A stretch of DNA of 64,000 nt from the NCBI RefSeq assembly GCF_900187015.1, contig NZ_LT906479.1:186001-250000 (forward strand). Reading direction: 5' to 3'. Below are positions 59,506 to 64,000 of the stretch, one piece after another. Below the pieces are notes generated by a model. That model did no database searches. It was not told the DNA's origin and was given only the letters and a program-made list of their open reading frames with translations. The first letter of the stretch is position 1; each line of letters opens with the position of its first letter. The DNA comes from Serratia ficaria (GTDB taxonomy: Bacteria; Pseudomonadota; Gammaproteobacteria; Enterobacterales; Enterobacteriaceae). Both the position numbers and the translations under genes were made by a program.

Positions 59506-60261
59506 ATGGCAGAACAACCGCAGGAAACCACCGATTTCGGTTTTCGCACCGTCGCTAGAGACGAAAAACAGGCCATGGTGGCGGACGTTTTTCATTCGGT
59601 AGCGGCCAAGTATGACGTGATGAACGACCTGATGTCGTTCGGCATCCACCGCATCTGGAAGCGTTTCACCATTGACTGCAGCGGCGTGCGCCGCGGGCAG
59701 CGGGTGCTGGATCTGGCCGGTGGCACCGGCGACCTGGCCGCCAAGTTCTCCCGCATGGTCGGTGAGCAGGGGCAGGTGGTGCTGGCGGACATCAACGATT
59801 CGATGCTGAAGATGGGGCGCGAAAAGCTGCGCGATCGCGGCATCGTCGGCAACATCAACTATGTGCAGGCCAATGCCGAAGCATTGCCGTTCCCCGACAA
59901 CTACTTCGACTGCATCACCATCTCTTTCGGCCTGCGCAACGTGACCGACAAGGACAAGGCGCTGCGTTCGATGTTCCGCGTGCTGAAGCCGGGCGGCCGC
60001 CTGCTGGTGCTGGAGTTCTCCAAGCCGCTGCTGGCGCCGCTGAGCAAGGCCTACGACGCTTATTCTTTCCACGTGCTGCCAAAAATCGGCGAGCTGGTGG
60101 TGAAGGATCCGGACAGCTACCGCTATCTGGCCGAGTCGATCCGCATGCACCCCGATCAGGAAACCCTGAAGGGCATGATGGGCAACGCCGGCTTCGATAA
60201 CGTGACCTATTTCAACCTGACCGGCGGCATTGTGGCGCTGCATCGGGGCTTCAAGTTCTGA
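59506..60261 (+). CDS. ubiE: Ubiquinone/menaquinone C-methyltransferase UbiE
   Basis: SAM-dependent methyltransferase, 251 residues (E. coli UbiE also 251), acting in both ubiquinone and menaquinone synthesis. The SAM motif is [12 protein letters not shown] and the family signature [18 protein letters not shown] (quoted by [11 protein letters not shown]). First gene of ubiE-ubiJ-ubiB. ubiJ starts 1 bp after its stop. Confidence 0.97.
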   Translation: MAEQPQETTDFGFRTVARDEKQAMVADVFHSVAAKYDVMNDLMSFGIHRIWKRFTIDCSGVRRGQRVLDLAGGTGDLAAKFSRMVGEQGQVVLADINDSMLKMGREKLRDRGIVGNINYVQANAEALPFPDNYFDCITISFGLRNVTDKDKALRSMFRVLKPGGRLLVLEFSKPLLAPLSKAYDAYSFHVLPKIGELVVKDPDSYRYLAESIRMHPDQETLKGMMGNAGFDNVTYFNLTGGIVALHRGFKF

Positions 60262-60262
60262 T

Positions 60263-60883
60263 ATGAATATGCCGATGCTGTTTACCCCGCTATTGACCGG
60301 GGCGCTGGAAACCTCGCTGAACAGCCTGCTGTTTCGCGACCGCAGCATGAAAGCCGCCCGGCAGCGCTTGGCGGGCAAGGTGCTGCGTATCGAACTGGAA
60401 GAGCTGGCCTCGCCGCTGGTGCTGGTGTTCAGCGAGCTGCGGGTCGACGTGCTGGGGCAGTCCGAAGACGACGCCGACTGCAAGGTGCGCAGCCGCATTC
60501 CGGCGCTGCTCAAGCTGCGCGATCGCCAACAGTTGCCAGTGCTGATGCGCAGCGGCGAGCTGACGGTGGAAGGCGACATCCAGGTGGTGCAACAGCTGGT
60601 CGGGCTGTTGGATCTGGCGGAATGGGATCCGGCCGAATGGCTGGCGCCTTATATCGGCGATATCGCCGCGCAGGGCATTACCCAGGCGCTGGGCAAAGGC
60701 GCCGGCCTGCTGAAGGCCGGTGTGCAGCGTCGGCAACAAGATGTGGCGGAAACCCTGACCGAAGAATGGCGCCTGGCGCCGGGGCCGCTGGAAGTGGTGT
60801 GGTTCAACGAGGAAGTTGACGCCGTCACCCGCAGCGCGCAAGCGCTGCTCGCCCGCATGGACAAGTTGGAGGGCAAGCGATGA
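60263..60883 (+). CDS. ubiJ: Ubiquinone biosynthesis accessory factor UbiJ
   Basis: A 206-residue protein with an SCP2 (sterol carrier) fold that binds lipids and assembles the aerobic ubiquinone complex in E. coli. [29 protein letters not shown] (quoted by [17 protein letters not shown]) is the family hallmark. The C-terminus [13 protein letters not shown] is conserved. ATGs at 60263 and 60269 are possible starts. Overlaps ubiB by 4 bp. Confidence 0.93.
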   Translation: MNMPMLFTPLLTGALETSLNSLLFRDRSMKAARQRLAGKVLRIELEELASPLVLVFSELRVDVLGQSEDDADCKVRSRIPALLKLRDRQQLPVLMRSGELTVEGDIQVVQQLVGLLDLAEWDPAEWLAPYIGDIAAQGITQALGKGAGLLKAGVQRRQQDVAETLTEEWRLAPGPLEVVWFNEEVDAVTRSAQALLARMDKLEGKR

Positions 60884-62511
60884 CCCCTGGCGAACTGCGC
60901 CGCCTGTATTTGATCGTCCGCGTTTTTCTCAGCTATGGTCTGGATGAACTGATCCCTAAAATGCGGCTGACCCTGCCGCTGCGCTTTGGCCGCCGGCTGC
61001 TGTTCTGGATGCCGAATCGCCACAAGGATAAACCCCTGGGCGAGCGTTTGCGGCTGGCGCTGCAGGAGCTGGGCCCGGTGTGGATCAAATTCGGTCAGAT
61101 GATGTCGACCCGCCGTGACCTGTTCCCGCCGCACATCGCCGATCAGCTGACGCTGCTGCAGGACCGGGTAGCGCCCTTTGACGGCGCGCTGGCGCGCAAG
61201 CATATAGAACAGGCGATGGGCGGCCCGCTGGAGACCTGGTTTGACGATTTTGACCAGCAGGCGCTGGCGTCGGCCTCCATTGCGCAGGTGCATACCGCCC
61301 GGCTGAAAACCACCGGCCAGGAAGTGGTGCTGAAAGTGATTCGACCGGATATCGGGCCGATCATCAAGGCCGACGTTCGCCTGATGTACCGGCTGGCCGG
61401 CTGGGTGCCGATGCTGATGCCGGACGGCCGCCGGCTGCGCCCGCGCGAAGTGGTGCGCGAGTACGAAAAGACCCTGCTGGACGAACTGAACCTGCTGCGC
61501 GAAGCGGCCAACGCCATTCAGCTGCGCCGCAATTTTGAAGGCAGCCCGATGCTGTACGTGCCCGAAGTCTACTCCGATTACTGCCGCGAAAGCGTGCTGG
61601 TGATGGAGCGGATTTACGGCATTCCGGTATCGGACATCGCCACGCTGGAACAGCAGGGCACCAACATGAAACTGCTGGCGGAGCGCGGCGTACAGGTGTT
61701 CTTTACCCAGGTATTCCGCGACAGCTTCTTCCATGCGGACATGCATCCCGGTAATATTTTCGTCAGCTACGAACACCCGGAAGATCCCTGCTATATCGGC
61801 ATCGACTGCGGCATCGTCGGCTCGTTGAACAAGGACGACAAGCGTTATCTGGCGGAAAACTTCATCGCCTTCTTCAACCGCGATTATCGCAAGGTGGCAG
61901 AGCTGCACGTCGACTCCGGCTGGGTGCCGCGCGACACCAACGTAGAAGATTTCGAATTCGCCATCCGCACCGTTTGCGAGCCGATTTTCGAGAAGCCGCT
62001 GGCGGAGATCTCGTTCGGCAACGTGCTGCTGAACCTGTTCAATACGGCGCGCCGTTTCAATATGGAAGTGCAGCCGCAACTGGTGTTATTGCAGAAGACC
62101 TTGCTGTATGTTGAAGGTCTGGGCCGCCAGCTCTACCCGCAGTTGGATCTGTGGACCACCGCCAAGCCGTTCCTCGAGAGCTGGCTGCGCGATCAGGTCG
62201 GCATTCCGGCGGTAATACGCGCGCTGAAAGAAAAGGCGCCGTTCTGGGCGGAGAAGCTGCCCGAGCTGCCTGAATTGTTTTACGACAGCCTGCAGCAACA
62301 TAAACTGCTGCAACAAAGCGTTGATAAGCTGACCAACCAAATGCAGGCCCAGCGGGTTCGCCAAGGGCAATCGCGTTATCTGTTCGGCGTTGGCGCTACA
62401 CTGTTAGTAAGCGGTACGTTGCTGCTGCTGGGCCAGGTCGAGGTATTCCCCGCCTGGATGATGGCCGCCGGCATCGTATGCTGGGTGATTGGCTGGAAGC
62501 GAACCACCTGA
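60880..62511 (+). CDS. ubiB: Ubiquinone biosynthesis kinase-like protein UbiB
   Basis: Membrane-associated atypical kinase/ATPase of the ABC1/ADCK group, 543 residues (E. coli 546). The KxGQ-type motif is [14 protein letters not shown], the Ala-rich loop [11 protein letters not shown], the metal-binding site [13 protein letters not shown] and DCGIVG. Two hydrophobic segments end the protein. It is needed for ubiquinone synthesis, probably by extracting precursors from the membrane. Confidence 0.96.
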   Translation: MTPGELRRLYLIVRVFLSYGLDELIPKMRLTLPLRFGRRLLFWMPNRHKDKPLGERLRLALQELGPVWIKFGQMMSTRRDLFPPHIADQLTLLQDRVAPFDGALARKHIEQAMGGPLETWFDDFDQQALASASIAQVHTARLKTTGQEVVLKVIRPDIGPIIKADVRLMYRLAGWVPMLMPDGRRLRPREVVREYEKTLLDELNLLREAANAIQLRRNFEGSPMLYVPEVYSDYCRESVLVMERIYGIPVSDIATLEQQGTNMKLLAERGVQVFFTQVFRDSFFHADMHPGNIFVSYEHPEDPCYIGIDCGIVGSLNKDDKRYLAENFIAFFNRDYRKVAELHVDSGWVPRDTNVEDFEFAIRTVCEPIFEKPLAEISFGNVLLNLFNTARRFNMEVQPQLVLLQKTLLYVEGLGRQLYPQLDLWTTAKPFLESWLRDQVGIPAVIRALKEKAPFWAEKLPELPELFYDSLQQHKLLQQSVDKLTNQMQAQRVRQGQSRYLFGVGATLLVSGTLLLLGQVEVFPAWMMAAGIVCWVIGWKRTT

Positions 62512-62541
62512 ATTGACTCGATACTCTGGTAAAGTCTGCCC

Positions 62542-62547
62542 TATAAT
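62542..62547 (+). promoter_or_regulatory. Candidate -10 of the tat operon
   Basis: TATAAT, a perfect consensus, lies 45 bp before tatA. TTGACT at 62513-62518 is too far away (23 bp) to be its -35, so the -35 is unclear. The tat genes may also be read through from ubiB. Confidence 0.45.
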
Positions 62548-62591
62548 GCGGCTGGCTTTGAAATACCCTTTTAAAATTAGAGGTAATTGGA

Positions 62592-62855
62592 ATGGGCGGT
62601 ATTAGTATTACGCAATTGTTGATCATCGCAGTGATCGTGGTGCTGCTGTTCGGCACCAAAAAGCTCCGCACGCTGGGCTCCGATCTCGGTGCATCAATCA
62701 AGGGTTTCAAAAAGGCGATCGGCGACGAAACTCCACCGCCGACCAATACGGCTGAGAAAAGCAGCCTGGACGACGCTGACTTCACGGCCAAGCCTATTAC
62801 CGATAAGCAGCCGGAAGTGAAAACCGAAGAGTCGAAGAACAAAGAGCAGGTATAA
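62592..62855 (+). CDS. tatA: Twin-arginine translocase subunit TatA
   Basis: Pore-forming subunit of the Tat export system for folded proteins, 87 residues. [21 protein letters not shown] is the N-terminal membrane helix (seen as ISITQLLII), followed by the FG motif at FGTKKL and the amphipathic helix, then a polar tail. The first of tatABC, in its usual place after ubiB. Confidence 0.97.
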   Translation: MGGISITQLLIIAVIVVLLFGTKKLRTLGSDLGASIKGFKKAIGDETPPPTNTAEKSSLDDADFTAKPITDKQPEVKTEESKNKEQV

Positions 62856-62858
62856 ACC

Positions 62859-63347
62859 GTGTTTGACATTGGGTTTAGTGAGCTGCTGTTGGTGCTGGTT
62901 ATCGGCCTGGTCGTGCTCGGGCCGGAACGGTTGCCGGTAGCGGTCAGAACCGTTTCGGGCTGGATCCGCGCGCTGCGCTCGCTGGCGGCTTCGGTGCAGC
63001 ACGAGCTTTCTCAGGAGCTGAAGCTGCAGGAGCTGCAGGACAGCCTGAAAAAAGCCGAGAAGGCCGGTTTGCAGAATTTGACGCCGGAACTGAAGGCGTC
63101 AATGGATGAATTGAAAGACGCCGCAGAGTCGCTGAAGCGCACCTATCAGGGCGAAAAGGACGAACTGGCGCATACCATCCATAACCCGCTGGCCACTGAC
63201 CCGGAAGCCATTCACGACGACGGCGTGACGCCGGCGGAAGCGCCCGTCGTCGCGCAGCCGGTCAAAAAGCCGGTTGCCGTTGAAGCGGCGGCCGAACCTG
63301 TTGCGGATAAAACCCCAGCGTCTCACCAACCTAGTGGCGATCGTTAA
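62859..63347 (+). CDS. tatB: Twin-arginine translocase subunit TatB
   Basis: Forms the signal-peptide receptor with TatC, 162 residues. The N-terminal helix [26 protein letters not shown] contains the TatB-type LGPERLP. A charged helix and a long Pro- and Ala-rich tail follow. The start is GTG at 62859, 3 bp after the tatA stop. Confidence 0.96.
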   Translation: MFDIGFSELLLVLVIGLVVLGPERLPVAVRTVSGWIRALRSLAASVQHELSQELKLQELQDSLKKAEKAGLQNLTPELKASMDELKDAAESLKRTYQGEKDELAHTIHNPLATDPEAIHDDGVTPAEAPVVAQPVKKPVAVEAAAEPVADKTPASHQPSGDR

Positions 63348-63350
63348 AAC

Positions 63351-64000
63351 ATGGCTGTTGAAGATACCCAACCCCTTATCAGTCATCTGATAGAACTGCG
63401 TAAGCGGCTGTTAAACTCGATCATCAGCGTACTGGCGATCTTTCTGGCGTTAGTCTATTTCGCCAACGACATTTATCAGCTGGTGTCCGCGCCGTTGATC
63501 AAGCAGCTGCCGGCGGGCGCGAGCATGATCGCCACCGACGTGGCGTCACCGTTCTTTACCCCGATCAAACTGACCATGATCGTCTCGGTGTTCGTTTCGG
63601 CGCCGGTGATCCTGTATCAGGTTTGGGCCTTTATCGCGCCGGCGCTGTATAAGCATGAACGCCGGTTGATGATGCCGCTGCTGGTTTCCAGCAGCCTGCT
63701 GTTTTATCTCGGCATGGCCTTCGCTTACTTCATCGTGTTCCCGCTGGCCTTCGGTTTCTTCGCCAAGACTGCGCCGGCAGGGGTGATGATCGCCACCGAC
63801 ATCAATAACTACCTCGACTTCGTCATGGCGCTGTTTATGGCGTTCGGCGTGGCCTTCGAAGTGCCGGTCGCCATCATTCTGCTGTGCTGGAGCGGGGTTA
63901 CGTCGCCGGAAGATCTGAAGAAAAAACGGCCTTACGTTTTGGTCGGCGCCTTTGTGGTCGGTATGTTGCTGACGCCGCCGGACGTATTTTCGCAAACCCT
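63351..64000 (+). CDS. tatC: Twin-arginine translocase subunit TatC (partial, 3' end outside window)
   Basis: Core receptor of the Tat system. The N-terminus [20 protein letters not shown] (quoted by [13 protein letters not shown]) with its conserved region is typical, followed by membrane helices including [18 protein letters not shown] and FPLAFGFF. 216 complete codons are visible of about 255 expected. The start lies 3 bp after the tatB stop. Confidence 0.96.
   Translation, partial: MAVEDTQPLISHLIELRKRLLNSIISVLAIFLALVYFANDIYQLVSAPLIKQLPAGASMIATDVASPFFTPIKLTMIVSVFVSAPVILYQVWAFIAPALYKHERRLMMPLLVSSSLLFYLGMAFAYFIVFPLAFGFFAKTAPAGVMIATDINNYLDFVMALFMAFGVAFEVPVAIILLCWSGVTSPEDLKKKRPYVLVGAFVVGMLLTPPDVFSQT

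Overview
The window reads as a chromosome segment of Serratia marcescens or a very close relative. It carries the secreted RTX metalloprotease serralysin followed by its periplasmic inhibitor, and enterobacterial housekeeping genes in recognisable order. From about 10.95 kb onward the DNA is strongly GC-rich, and nearly every core gene matches its Escherichia coli counterpart in length and motifs.

Region 1 (1-10947) is different: visibly lower in GC and a complete-looking accessory catabolic locus. The minus strand holds a glycerol-kinase-like FGGY kinase, a ribose-type binding protein, a DUF2291 lipoprotein, a double ABC ATPase, a permease and two short-chain dehydrogenases, the last cut by the window edge. 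A SorC-family regulator and a two-gene (split) transketolase follow. Together they suggest uptake, oxidation, phosphorylation and transketolase cleavage of an unidentified sugar or polyol. Two copies of the palindrome GAATATATATTC overlap candidate -10 elements in front of the kinase and the transketolase, and look like the operator of the locus.

Region 2 (10986-18093) is the glycerol-3-phosphate block: glpT-glpQ on the minus strand and glpABC divergent on the plus strand, with CRP- and GlpR-like sites between them. Region 3 (18121-32349) holds dcrB, a GNAT gene, yhhQ, tusA, zntA with a ZntR-type promoter, serralysin and its inhibitor, yhhN, yhhM, yhhL, rsmD, ftsY-ftsE-ftsX and rpoH. Region 4 (32410-36081) is a tightly overlapping operon of panM, a DUF3142 gene and a large exported protein of unknown function. 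Region 5 (36489-49577) contains livKHMGF, an aminotransferase, ugpBAECQ with Pho boxes, an AEC transporter and yhhA. Region 6 (49729-64000) contains yigM, metR/metE, dlhH, udp, a tyrosine phosphatase, a DedA protein, rmuC, ubiE-ubiJ-ubiB and tatABC, with tatC cut by the window end.

Several small palindromic elements sit inside operons: between glpT and glpQ, between livG and livF (about 270 bp with near-perfect terminal inverted repeats), between ugpB and ugpA, and in front of ftsY and ugpB. FtsY carries 14 tandem 18-bp repeats in its acidic domain. No tRNA, rRNA, CRISPR array, transposase or phage gene was recognised.
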